From: Pseudomonas sp. R28(2017)
Lineage (GTDB): Bacteria; Pseudomonadota; Gammaproteobacteria; Pseudomonadales; Pseudomonadaceae
NCBI RefSeq assembly: GCF_002112505.1
Contig: NZ_NEHW01000010.1
Location: 124,001 to 188,000, forward strand
Direction: 5' to 3'
DNA: 64,000 nt
The notes under the pieces were generated by a model. It saw only the letters and a list, made by a program, of their open reading frames with translations. It ran no database searches and was not told the origin of the DNA. The position numbers were made by a program, and so were the translations under genes. Of this stretch, positions 50,017 through 61,645 are shown in pieces (position 1 is the stretch's first letter; every line of letters starts with the position of its first letter).

Positions 50017-50042
50017 GCGCCGCCCTGCCCATGGGGCGGCGC
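50017..50042 (+). other. Intercistronic hairpin arcB-arcC
   Basis: Perfect 9-bp arms GCGCCGCCC / GGGCGGCGC with an 8-base loop in the arcB-arcC gap. No U-tract; comparable to the arcA-arcB hairpin. Confidence 0.65.
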
Positions 50043-50071
50043 CCTTCCCTCTTCGTTAAAGGACATTCCCC

Positions 50072-51001
50072 ATGCGTATCGTTGTTGCATTGGGCGGCAA
50101 CGCCCTGCTGCGCCGTGGCGAACCCATGACCGCTGACAACCAGCGCGCCAATATCCGCACGGCCACCGAACAGATCGCCAAGATTCACCCCGGCAACGAA
50201 CTGGTCATCGCCCACGGCAACGGCCCGCAAGTGGGCCTGCTGGCCCTGCAAGGGCTGTCGTACAAACCCGACGAGGCCTACCCGCTGGACGTGCTCGGCG
50301 CCGAGACCGAAGGCATGATCGGCTACATGATCGAACAGGAACTGGGCAACCTGCTGGCGTTCGAAGTACCTTTCGCCACCCTGCTGACCCAGGTGGAAGT
50401 GGACGCCAACGACCCGGCCTTCAAGGACCCGAGCAAGTTCATCGGCCCGGTCTACAGCAAGGAAGAGGCCGAGCGCCTGGCCAAGGAGAAAGGCTGGGTG
50501 GTCAAGGCCGACGGCGACAAATACCGCCGCGTGGTCGCCAGCCCGAAACCCAAGCGCATCTTCGAAATCCGCCCGATCAAGTGGCTGCTGGAGAAGAGCA
50601 GCATCGTGATCTGCGCCGGTGGTGGCGGCATCCCCACCATGTACGACGAGAACAAGAAGCTCAAGGGCATCGAGGCGGTGATCGACAAGGACCTGTGCTC
50701 GGCGCTGCTGGCCGAACAGCTGGAAGCCGACCTTCTGGTAATCGCCACCGACGTCGATGGCGCCTACATTGACTGGGGCAAGCCGACGCAGAAAGCCATT
50801 GCCCAGGCCCACCCCGACGAACTCGAACGCCTCGGCTTCGCGGCCGGCTCCATGGGGCCAAAGGTGCAGGCAGCCTGCGACTTTGCCCGCCACACTGGCA
50901 AAGTGGCGGTGATCAGCTCGCTGGAGAACATCGAGGGCATCGTCAAAGGCACCGCCGGCACCCGCGTGAGCACCGAAAAGCCAGGTATCAGCTACCGTTG
51001 A
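50072..51001 (+). CDS. arcC: Carbamate kinase
   Basis: A 309-aa amino-acid-kinase family enzyme making ATP from carbamoyl phosphate and ADP. N-terminal VVALGGNALLRRGEPM, HGNGPQVGLLALQ, and the CAGGGGIPTMYDENKKLKGI block. Last enzyme of the ADI pathway, giving ATP without respiration. A hairpin with ATTTTC follows. Confidence 0.98.
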   Translation: MRIVVALGGNALLRRGEPMTADNQRANIRTATEQIAKIHPGNELVIAHGNGPQVGLLALQGLSYKPDEAYPLDVLGAETEGMIGYMIEQELGNLLAFEVPFATLLTQVEVDANDPAFKDPSKFIGPVYSKEEAERLAKEKGWVVKADGDKYRRVVASPKPKRIFEIRPIKWLLEKSSIVICAGGGGIPTMYDENKKLKGIEAVIDKDLCSALLAEQLEADLLVIATDVDGAYIDWGKPTQKAIAQAHPDELERLGFAAGSMGPKVQAACDFARHTGKVAVISSLENIEGIVKGTAGTRVSTEKPGISYR

Positions 51002-51009
51002 TTGCAGTG

Positions 51010-51030
51010 GGCGGGCTGACGGGGCCCGCC
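51010..51030 (+). terminator. Probable terminator of arcC
   Basis: GGCGGGC / GCCCGCC with a 7-base loop followed by ATTTTC. Weak tail; the next gene starts only 27 bp later, so read-through is possible. Confidence 0.55.
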
Positions 51031-51056
51031 ATTTTCACCTTCCGGAGGAGTTTGCC

Positions 51057-51425
51057 ATGGCCCAGTTTCAACCCGGCCACGTCCATATCGAGCGCACTGC
51101 GCTGACCAAGAACGACCATAGCTACGACCTCAACATCGAGTACGAGGCGGCGACAGACCCCAAGGAAGGCCGCGGTATCCAGTTCCGCATGCACGGGATC
51201 ATCGAGGGCAAGACGGTGGATGAACCGTTCTTCCTGGCCAAGGACCAGGTACTGCCCAGCTTCCTCATGATTGCCTCGCGCAAGGCCCAGTCCTACCTGG
51301 CACCCCACCAGAAGTTCGAGAGCCTGGGCTCGCCGCACAAGCTGTACGACGCCATGTTCGAAGACATTCGCCAGAAGCTGGATGTGAAATCGGGCGATCC
51401 GATCAAGCCTGAACACCTCGAATAA
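51057..51425 (+). CDS. DUF5064-like Pseudomonas protein
   Basis: A 122-aa acidic-basic mixed soluble protein starting MAQFQPGHVHIERTALTKND. No signal, membrane segment or catalytic motif. I recognise it only as a Pseudomonas-restricted conserved family (DUF5064). A strong GGAGGAG ribosome site precedes it. Role unknown; it may be expressed with the arc operon by read-through. Confidence 0.75.
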   Translation: MAQFQPGHVHIERTALTKNDHSYDLNIEYEAATDPKEGRGIQFRMHGIIEGKTVDEPFFLAKDQVLPSFLMIASRKAQSYLAPHQKFESLGSPHKLYDAMFEDIRQKLDVKSGDPIKPEHLE

Positions 51426-51430
51426 CTCCA

Positions 51431-51493
51431 TTCGCAGGCAAGCTCCCACAGGTTGATCACTGCCCTTGAGGGCATGTGTAGTCCCTGTGGGAG
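51431..51493. repeat. REP pair, second copy cut by IS110
   Basis: A degenerate first REP (TTCGCAGGCAAGCTCCCACA) and the left part of a second (CCCTGTGGGAG). The rest of the second copy, CGGGCTTGCCCGCGAAGAAG, resumes at 53191 on the far side of the insertion sequence. Confidence 0.88.
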
Positions 51494-51500
51494 ATCACCC

Positions 51501-51529
51501 AGCCCTTCCGGGCTGCGCTGTCGCGCAGC
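51501..51529 (+). other. Paired hairpins at IS left end
   Basis: AGCCC-TTCC-GGGCT followed at once by GCTGCGC-TGTC-GCGCAGC. Perfect arms starting seven bases inside the element; possibly subterminal recognition structures. Confidence 0.65.
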
Positions 51530-51582
51530 AAACATGAGATGTACGGCTTCAGTTCTGCTGCAGCGCTGACATTTTGAAAAAG

Positions 51583-51618
51583 AAAAGGCGGCTGGCCCGG
51601 TAGGGCCAGCCGCCTTTT
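51583..51618. terminator. Strong bidirectional terminator inside IS
   Basis: 16-bp perfect arms AAAAGGCGGCTGGCCC / GGGCCAGCCGCCTTTT, loop GGTA. It would stop transcription entering from the arc operon, a common self-insulation device in mobile elements. Confidence 0.9.
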
Positions 51619-51659
51619 GCTTTGTTAGGGTTCGTGTGCGCGGGACAGAGATCGTAGCC

Positions 51660-51821
51660 AGCACTGGTGTGTGTCCGCACACCCGCGTGGGAGAGTGATC
51701 CGCACGGTATCGGCGTGAAGTCCCTGTAGGCATCAGCTGAATCAGCTGTGACCACGTATGAGAGAGTGAACCCTTTCGCCACCGTGTGCCCCGCGCGCCC
51801 CTTATCCTGCGAGGATTCATC
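51660..51821 (+). ncRNA. Candidate IS110 bridge RNA
   Basis: IS110-group elements express a bridge RNA from the 5' non-coding end with target- and donor-binding loops. Seen here: a stem-loop GGTGTG-TGTCCG-CACACC (51666-51683), then GTGGGAG (51687-51693), identical to the left REP target half. AAGTCC (51718-51723) can pair with GGGCTT of the right target half with one G-U pair. ATGAGAG (51758-51764) is identical to the element's right end plus core (53184-53190). A right-donor guide was not found. Boundaries are approximate. Confidence 0.55.
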
Positions 51822-53150
51822 ATGGCGCGCAAGCCTTCCAAGCAACGCTTTACCGTCGTTCATCCCGATTGCGCGGCGATCGACGTCGGTGGTCGAGAGC
51901 ATTTCGTGGCGGTCGATCCACGGCACGAAAACCCCGTCCAGTCGTTCACGTCCTTTACTGACGACCTGTTCAAGATGGCTGATTGGCTTGAAAGCTTGGG
52001 GATCAAGGTCGTTGCCATGGAGTCCACAGGCGTTTATTGGATTCCCATTTACGAGATCCTCAGCGAGCGCGGTTTTGAGGTTTACCTCGTCAATGCCAGA
52101 GCAACTCGGCAAATCACGGGCCGCAAATCAGATGTGCTGGATTGTCAGTGGATTTGGCAACTGATGACGCATGGACTGCTGAGAGGCGCATTCCGCCCCG
52201 ATGATCTGACTTGCTGCGTCCGCTCATTGGTCAGGCAGCGGGCTTCCAAAGTCAAAGACCAGGCACAGACCCTGAACCGGATGCAAAAGGCCATGAGCCA
52301 AATGAACATCCAGTTGGCCAATGTCATCAGTGATATTTCCGGCGTAACCGGCATGAAAATTTTACGAGCCATCTGCGCAGGTGAACGGGACCCTGCGCAA
52401 CTGGCTGAACTGACCGACCGCCGCATCAAAGCAGGCAAAGAGGCTGTCGCTCGGAGTCTTCATGGCAATTGGCGGCGCGAGCATTTGCATGCGCTAACTC
52501 AAGAATTGGCTGCCTACGATTTCCTGGAGCAGCAAATTACTGATTGCGACGACGCCATAAAAACTGCGTTAGAACAGCTGCCGGTGCTGCAAAACGAGCC
52601 AGAGCCATCCAACAAGCCTTTGCGTAGCCCACACCGAAGCGGCGCCCAACAGACTGAGTTGCATCAGGCATTGTGGAAAGTTCTTGGCGTGGACCTGACC
52701 GCAATCCCGACCATCGGGGTGGATACCGCATTAGTGCTGGCAGGCGAGATCGGTACAGATCTATCACGCTTCCCGTCCTCACAGCACTTCTGCTCTTGGT
52801 TAGGACTGGCTCCTCCTACTCGGATTTCCGGCGGTCATCGACTGGCAGGCGGCGGGCCAAAAATAATCAATCGAGCAGCTCAAGCACTCAAGCAGGCCGC
52901 GTCCAATGCCCGTAACGACAAGGGTTTCATTGGTGCACCGCACCGAGCCAGGCTAACTCGAATGGATACCAGCTGCGCCATCAAAGCCACTGCTCATCAA
53001 TTGGCACGACTGGTGTACAACCTGCTAACCAAGAAACAGGCTTATGTCGAAAAAGGTCTTGAGGAATTCGAAGCCAGGAGCCAAGACCGGCAGGTCCGGG
53101 CTTTGCTTCGCAAAGCCCGGAAACTAGGGTATCAGCTGGTGGCTGCCTGA
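51822..53150 (+). CDS. IS110-family transposase
   Basis: 442 aa from MARKPSKQRFTVVHPDC at 51822 after CGAGGA; an upstream ATG at 51786 lies in the putative bridge RNA region. N-terminal RuvC-like DEDD domain: AIDVGGREHF, AMESTGVYWIPIYE, GRKSDVLDCQW. A coiled-coil middle (about 140-260) and C-terminal Tnp_20 domain with the family Ser region (IPTIGVDTALVLAGEIG, FCSWLGLAPPTRISGGHR). The frame is intact, so the element may be active. Confidence 0.95.
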   Translation: MARKPSKQRFTVVHPDCAAIDVGGREHFVAVDPRHENPVQSFTSFTDDLFKMADWLESLGIKVVAMESTGVYWIPIYEILSERGFEVYLVNARATRQITGRKSDVLDCQWIWQLMTHGLLRGAFRPDDLTCCVRSLVRQRASKVKDQAQTLNRMQKAMSQMNIQLANVISDISGVTGMKILRAICAGERDPAQLAELTDRRIKAGKEAVARSLHGNWRREHLHALTQELAAYDFLEQQITDCDDAIKTALEQLPVLQNEPEPSNKPLRSPHRSGAQQTELHQALWKVLGVDLTAIPTIGVDTALVLAGEIGTDLSRFPSSQHFCSWLGLAPPTRISGGHRLAGGGPKIINRAAQALKQAASNARNDKGFIGAPHRARLTRMDTSCAIKATAHQLARLVYNLLTKKQAYVEKGLEEFEARSQDRQVRALLRKARKLGYQLVAA

Positions 53151-53188
53151 GTGCTTAGAAAACAGTGGGTTGCATTTTGTTTGATGAG

Positions 53189-53213
53189 AGCGGGCTTGCC
53201 CGCGAAGAAGCCA
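53189..53213. repeat. Right part of interrupted REP
   Basis: AGCGGGCTTGCCCGCGAAGA continues the REP broken at 51493. Confidence 0.88.
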
Positions 53214-53284
53214 CCGCCGATGTTGGGCCTGGCATCCGACTCAAGGCATACTGGCGAACCCCGTCGCCTACTGTTCGAACCCCC

Positions 53285-54793
53285 ATGCGCATCCATGTCA
53301 GCTTCATCGACCGCGTCGGCATCACCCAGGAAGTCCTCGCCCTGCTCGGTGCCCGCAACCTCAACCTGGACGCCGTGGAAATGGTCCCGCCGAACGTCTA
53401 CATCGACGCCCCGACGCTCAGCCCGGCAGTGCTCGAAGAACTCCATGACGCCCTGTTCGAAGTGCGCGGCGTGCAATCGGTGGACGTGGTCGACATCCTC
53501 CCCGGCCAGCGCCGCCACCTGCAGCTCGACGCCCTGCTCGCGGCCATGAGCGACCCGGTGCTGGCGGTCGACAGCGCAGGCAAGGTGCTGCTGGCCAACC
53601 CGGCGCTGATCGCCCTGTGCGGCCGCGAATCCGCCGGGCGCTCGGTGGGCGAACTGTTCGACGATGCCGACCTGCTGCAGGCCCTGCTGGACAACAACTT
53701 TCACCTGCCGATGCGCGAGATGCAGCTCAACGGCCAGAGCCTGCTGCTGGACGCCTCGCCGATCACCAACGCCGGCGGCCTGCTGACACTGTATGCGCCG
53801 AACCGCATGGGCGAGCGCCTGTCAGCGCTGCACCACGACCACGCCGAAGGCTTCGATGCGCTGCTCGGCGAATCACCGGCGATCCGCACCCTCAAGGCCC
53901 GCGCCCTGCGCGTGGCGGCCCTCGATGCGCCGCTGCTGGTGCACGGCGAAACCGGTACCGGCAAGGAACTGGTGGCCCGCGCCTGCCATGCCATCAGCAG
54001 CCGTCAGGCAGCGCCGTTCCTCGCCCTGAACTGCGCCGCACTGCCAGAAAGCCTGGCCGAGAGTGAGCTGTTCGGCTACGCCCCCGGCGCCTTCACCGGC
54101 GCCCAGCGCGGCGGCAAGCCCGGGCTGATGGAGCTGGCCAACCAGGGCACGGTGTTTCTCGACGAGATCGGCGAGATGTCGCCATACCTGCAGGCCAAGC
54201 TGTTGCGCTTCCTCAGCGATGGCAGCTTCCGCCGCGTAGGTGGCGACCGCGAGGTGAAGGTGGATGTGCGCATCATCAGCGCCACCCACCGCGACCTGGA
54301 GCGCATGGTCGCCGAAGGTACCTTCCGTGAAGACCTGTTCTACCGGCTGAATGTGCTCAATCTGCAGGTACCGCCGCTGCGCGACCGTGGCCAGGACATC
54401 CTCATGCTGGCGCACTACTTCATGCAGCAGGCCTGCACCCAGATCCAGCGGCCACCCTGCCGCCTCACTCCGGCCACCCATTCGGCGTTGCTGGCCAACC
54501 CCTGGCCAGGTAACGTGCGCCAGCTGCAGAACGTGATCTTCCGCGCAGCAGCGATCTGCGAGGGCAACCTGGTGGATATCGGTGATCTGGATATCGCCGG
54601 CACCTCGGTAGCGCGTGGCCAGGATGGCGACGTGGCGAGCCTGGAACAGGCGGTGGGGGATTTCGAGCGCGAGCTGCTGCAGCGGCTGTATGCCAGTTAC
54701 CCCTCGACCCGGCAGTTGGCGGGGCGGCTGCAGACCTCGCATACGGCGATCGCGCAGCGCTTGCGCAAGTACGGCATAGCAACCAAAAACTAA
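53285..54793 (+). CDS. gcsR: TyrR-family sigma-54 activator, GcsR-like
   Basis: 502 aa from MRIHVSFIDRVGITQEVLAL at 53285 (longer in-frame starts would run into the REP). Domains: ACT (1-75), PAS (about 80-190), AAA+ with Walker A HGETGTGKELVA, the sigma-54 contact loop GAFTGAQ and sensor RVGGDREVKVDVRIISATHRD, and a C-terminal TyrR-type HTH (TRQLAGRLQTSHTAIAQRL). Adjacent to gcvH-gcvP-sdaA-gcvT it matches the glycine-responsive GcsR of P. aeruginosa rather than PhhR. The IS110 insertion lies about 95 bp upstream and may have altered its promoter. Confidence 0.88.
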   Translation: MRIHVSFIDRVGITQEVLALLGARNLNLDAVEMVPPNVYIDAPTLSPAVLEELHDALFEVRGVQSVDVVDILPGQRRHLQLDALLAAMSDPVLAVDSAGKVLLANPALIALCGRESAGRSVGELFDDADLLQALLDNNFHLPMREMQLNGQSLLLDASPITNAGGLLTLYAPNRMGERLSALHHDHAEGFDALLGESPAIRTLKARALRVAALDAPLLVHGETGTGKELVARACHAISSRQAAPFLALNCAALPESLAESELFGYAPGAFTGAQRGGKPGLMELANQGTVFLDEIGEMSPYLQAKLLRFLSDGSFRRVGGDREVKVDVRIISATHRDLERMVAEGTFREDLFYRLNVLNLQVPPLRDRGQDILMLAHYFMQQACTQIQRPPCRLTPATHSALLANPWPGNVRQLQNVIFRAAAICEGNLVDIGDLDIAGTSVARGQDGDVASLEQAVGDFERELLQRLYASYPSTRQLAGRLQTSHTAIAQRLRKYGIATKN

Positions 54794-54796
54794 CAC

Positions 54797-54814
54797 TGGA
54801 ACGAATTCATTACG
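54797..54814. promoter_or_regulatory. Putative GcsR site 1
   Basis: TGGAACGAATTCATTACG, reverse of CGTAATG-N4-CGTTCCA. Fits the reported 18-bp GcsR repeat TGTAACG-N4-CGTTCCG. Confidence 0.6.
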
Positions 54815-54815
54815 C

Positions 54816-54833
54816 CGTAATGAATTCGAAACA
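54816..54833. promoter_or_regulatory. Putative GcsR site 2
   Basis: CGTAATG-AATT-CGAAACA; with site 1 it builds a perfect 27-bp palindrome (54802-54828, centre C815). Confidence 0.5.
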
Positions 54834-54859
54834 GACCCATTCTGGCGCGCCTGCGCAAG

Positions 54860-54881
54860 GGTTTGATCCATCAAACCTTTT
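54860..54881 (+). terminator. Terminator of gcsR
   Basis: GGTTTGA-TCCA-TCAAACC followed by TTTT, about 67 bp after the stop. Short stem, moderate confidence. Confidence 0.55.
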
Positions 54882-54896
54882 CCCCTCTCGCTCAAC

Positions 54897-54914
54897 TGTA
54901 ATGATTTCATTCCA
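54897..54914. promoter_or_regulatory. Putative GcsR site 3
   Basis: TGTAATGATTTCATTCCA (TGTAATG-N4-CATTCCA), 64 bp upstream of the sigma-54 -24 element. Confidence 0.6.
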
Positions 54915-54977
54915 GAAATGAGCAACCCTGAATGCGTTAATTATTCAACTTATTGATTTATAACGATTTTTTACTAG

Positions 54978-54993
54978 TGGCCGTATTTTTGCT
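54978..54993 (+). promoter_or_regulatory. Sigma-54 promoter of gcvHP
   Basis: TGGCCGTATTTTTGCT matches the -24/-12 form TGGCAC-N5-TTGCW with correct GG-GC spacing, 65 bp before gcvH. Consistent with a GcsR-type activator next door. Confidence 0.8.
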
Positions 54994-55058
54994 TAGGGAA
55001 TCCCAACCCAAGAGCGCGGAGCCACCGCGCCCAACGCCCTGCTTTCCGAGGATTCCCC

Positions 55059-55442
55059 ATGAGCGAGTTGCGTTTCACTGAAGATCACGAATGGCTGCGC
55101 GTCGAAGCCGACGGTAGCGTCACCGTGGGCATCACCGCCTACGCCCAGAACGCCCTTGGCGATGTGGTCTATGTGCAACTGCCTGAGCTGCAGCCGTACG
55201 ACAAAGGCGCCGAAGCCTCCACCGTGGAGTCGGTGAAAGCTGCCAGCGGCGTGTACATGCCGCTGACCGGTGAAGTGGTCGCCGTCAACGATGGCCTCAA
55301 TGACAGCCCCGAGCTGGTCAACGAAGACCCGCTGGGTGAAGGCTGGTTCTTCCGCTTCATCCCTGCCGACATGAGCGAAGTCACCGCCCTGCTCGACCAG
55401 GACGCCTACGACCGCCTGATCAAAGCCAACGACGACGCCTGA
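55059..55442 (+). CDS. gcvH: Glycine cleavage system H protein
   Basis: A 127-aa lipoyl carrier. The lipoylation site is Lys60 in STVESVKAAS; MSELRFTEDHEWLRVE is the typical N-terminus. It shuttles the aminomethyl group between GcvP and GcvT. First gene after the sigma-54 promoter; gcvP follows 11 bp later. Confidence 0.97.
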   Translation: MSELRFTEDHEWLRVEADGSVTVGITAYAQNALGDVVYVQLPELQPYDKGAEASTVESVKAASGVYMPLTGEVVAVNDGLNDSPELVNEDPLGEGWFFRFIPADMSEVTALLDQDAYDRLIKANDDA

Positions 55443-55453
55443 GGAATCCGACC

Positions 55454-58309
<2,856 letters not shown>

Positions 58310-58347
58310 TATCGCTCGGCCCCGCTACCTGACTTGAGGTGTGGGCC

Positions 58348-58425
58348 TTTGTGGGAGCGGGCGTGCCCGCGAATGCGATGGTGGCTTCAGCGCCGCATTC
58401 GCGGGCACGCCCGCTCCCACAGGGT
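58348..58425. repeat. REP pair, divergent order
   Basis: GTGGGAGCGGGCGTGCCCGC then GCGGGCACGCCCGCTCCCAC, in the opposite order to the other pairs in the window. Lies in the 152-bp gcvP-sdaA gap within one operon, so it may set relative expression. Confidence 0.9.
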
Positions 58426-58461
58426 TCACCGTCCGCCCAACGCATCTGGCAGGAGGTTCCC

Positions 58462-59838
<1,377 letters not shown>

Positions 59839-59865
59839 CCCAATAAAAAAACTAAGGAGTCATCG

Positions 59866-60987
59866 ATGTCCGAAACACTGCAAAAGACCCCGCTGCACGC
59901 CCTGCACCTGGAGCTGGGCGCGCGCATGGTGCCGTTCGCCGGCTTCGACATGCCGGTGCAGTACCCGCTGGGCGTGCTCAAGGAGCACCTGCACACCCGT
60001 GAACAGGCCGGCCTGTTCGATGTCTCGCACATGGGCCAGATCGTCCTGCGTGGCGCCGATGCCGCCAAGGCGCTGGAGTCGCTGGTGCCGGTGGACATCA
60101 TCGACCTGCCGGTGGGGATGCAGCGCTATGCCATGTTCACCAACGAGCAAGGCGGCATCCTCGACGACCTGATGGTCGCCAACCTCGGTGACGACACCCT
60201 GTTCCTGGTGGTCAACGCGGCGTGCAAGGACCAGGACCTGGCCCACCTGCAACAACGGATCGGCAACCGTTGCGAAGTGCAGCCATTGTTCGCCGAGCGT
60301 GCCCTGCTCGCCCTGCAAGGCCCCGCTGCGGTCAAGGTGCTGGAACGCCTGGCGCCGGAAGTGGCAGGCATGACCTTCATGCAGTTCCGCCCGGTGAAAC
60401 TGCTCGGTGAAGACTGCTTCGTCAGCCGCTCGGGCTACACCGGCGAAGACGGCTACGAGATCTCGGTGCCGGTTGGCGCTGCCGAAGCCCTGGCGCGCCG
60501 CCTGCTGGCGGAACCTGAAGTGCAGCCTATCGGGCTGGGCGCCCGCGACTCGCTGCGCCTGGAAGCCGGCTTGTGCCTGTACGGCCACGACATGGACACC
60601 ACCACTACGCCGGTCGAGGCCAGCCTGCTCTGGGCAGTGTCCAAGGTCCGTCGCGCCGACGGTGCCCGTGCCGGTGGCTTCCCCGGCGCCGAGGCGGTGT
60701 TCGCTCAGCAGCAACAAGGTGTAGCGCGCAAACGGGTGGGCCTGTTGCCGCAAGAACGGACGCCCGTGCGTGAAGGTGCGGATATTGTCGATGCGTTCGA
60801 TAAAACAGTAGGCAAAGTCTGCAGTGGCGGTTTCGGCCCGACACTCGGTGCCCCGGTTGCGATGGGCTATGTCGATATCGAACACAGTGCACTCGACACC
60901 GCATTGTTTGCCGTGGTTCGTGGCAAGAAGGTTGCCTTGAAAGTCAGCAAAATGCCTTTCGTTGCACAGCGTTACTACCGGGGTTGA
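59866..60987 (+). CDS. gcvT: Aminomethyltransferase (T protein)
   Basis: A 373-aa enzyme that moves the methylene group to tetrahydrofolate, releasing ammonia. VPFAGFDMPVQYP, GLFDVSHMGQIVLRG, GYTGEDGYEISV and LEAGLCLYGHDMD motifs intact. Last gene of the gcvH-gcvP-sdaA-gcvT cluster, 27 bp after sdaA. GlyA is absent from this cluster, unlike the P. aeruginosa gcs operon. Confidence 0.97.
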   Translation: MSETLQKTPLHALHLELGARMVPFAGFDMPVQYPLGVLKEHLHTREQAGLFDVSHMGQIVLRGADAAKALESLVPVDIIDLPVGMQRYAMFTNEQGGILDDLMVANLGDDTLFLVVNAACKDQDLAHLQQRIGNRCEVQPLFAERALLALQGPAAVKVLERLAPEVAGMTFMQFRPVKLLGEDCFVSRSGYTGEDGYEISVPVGAAEALARRLLAEPEVQPIGLGARDSLRLEAGLCLYGHDMDTTTTPVEASLLWAVSKVRRADGARAGGFPGAEAVFAQQQQGVARKRVGLLPQERTPVREGADIVDAFDKTVGKVCSGGFGPTLGAPVAMGYVDIEHSALDTALFAVVRGKKVALKVSKMPFVAQRYYRG

Positions 60988-61007
60988 AGGTACGGCCTGA
61001 GGTGTGC

Positions 61008-61124
61008 GGGCAGGTGTGACATATTCGATTTCGAACCTGCCCAATAACTTTTGAACATGGCGCCAGGCCAGGCGCCATGCCGTTTCCGACAAAATTGTCG
61101 GTTATCGGAAAAACGCCGATTTTC
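61008..61124 (+). other. Row of four hairpins after gcvT
   Basis: GGGCAGGT/ACCTGCCC (61008-61042), CATGGCGCC/GGCGCCATG (61056-61079, 9 bp perfect), CCGACAA/TTGTCGG (61086-61101), ATCGG/CCGAT then TTTT (61104-61124). The last could be a weak terminator. The remaining DNA to 61344 is the probable promoter and long 5' leader of the cold-shock gene; I see no ORF. Confidence 0.6.
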
Positions 61125-61344
61125 CATACGACCAAGGGCTTGTTTTTTTCTTGGGAGTTGGCGTAGAGTCACTGCACTGTGTTTGCATGGGTCGCAACAG
61201 TTCGTGACCTGGGCCAGTAGCCGAGATTTGCTACAACCCGTTCGACGTCTCTTACTTTCCTGCAACCCAGCCCAGTAATCTTTCACTCATATATAACGTG
61301 AAAGAAACTGTCATCAAAATTTAAGCTTCATAGGAAATAAGACA

Positions 61345-61554
61345 ATGGCTGAGCGTCAGAACGGTACCGTCAAGTGGTTCAATGACGAAAAAGGTTACGG
61401 TTTCATCACCCCAGAAAGCGGTCCGGATCTGTTCGTGCACTTCCGTGCCATCGAAGGTAACGGCTTCAAGAGCCTGAAAGAAGGCCAGAAGGTCACCTTC
61501 GAAGCAGTCCAAGGCCAGAAAGGCATGCAGGCTGACAAAGTCCAGCCTGTCTGA
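61345..61554 (+). CDS. Cold-shock domain protein
   Basis: 69 aa, OB-fold CSD: RNP1 KGYGFI, RNP2 LFVHF, starting MAERQNGTVKWFNDE. It binds ssRNA/ssDNA as an RNA chaperone. CspA/CapB-type by size. Followed by a strong terminator, so monocistronic; a long untranslated leader is typical of this family. Confidence 0.93.
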   Translation: MAERQNGTVKWFNDEKGYGFITPESGPDLFVHFRAIEGNGFKSLKEGQKVTFEAVQGQKGMQADKVQPV

Positions 61555-61571
61555 GCACAAGCCCGACTCCC

Positions 61572-61605
61572 AAAAAGCCCCTGCCATGTGCAGGGGCTTT
61601 TTTTT
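61572..61605 (+). terminator. Terminator of cold-shock gene
   Basis: AAAGCCCCTGC / GCAGGGGCTTT with a 5-base loop, then eight T residues in total. Confidence 0.93.
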
Positions 61606-61645
61606 GCCCGTAGAATAGCGGCTTCGCCATTTGGAGCTGTACTGC

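Larger units (their letters stand above)
51494..53188 (+). mobile_element. IS110-family insertion sequence in REP
   Basis: An element of about 1,695 bp whose ends were set by rejoining the REP: left flank ends GTGGGAG, right flank starts AG-CGGGCTTG, so an AG core is present at both junctions (51492-51493 and 53189-53190). There are no terminal inverted repeats or target duplication beyond the core, as expected for IS110. It contains 328 bp of structured left-end non-coding DNA, one transposase gene and a 38-bp right end. Its coding GC content is visibly lower than its neighbours. Confidence 0.88.

Noticed and set aside
47709..50090. Open frame antisense to arcA-arcB
   Set aside because: Spans two real genes and their gap with no recognisable domain.
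53285..54793. PhhR (phenylalanine/tyrosine catabolism activator)
   Set aside because: Same TyrR architecture, but the adjacent gcv genes and operator form point to GcsR.
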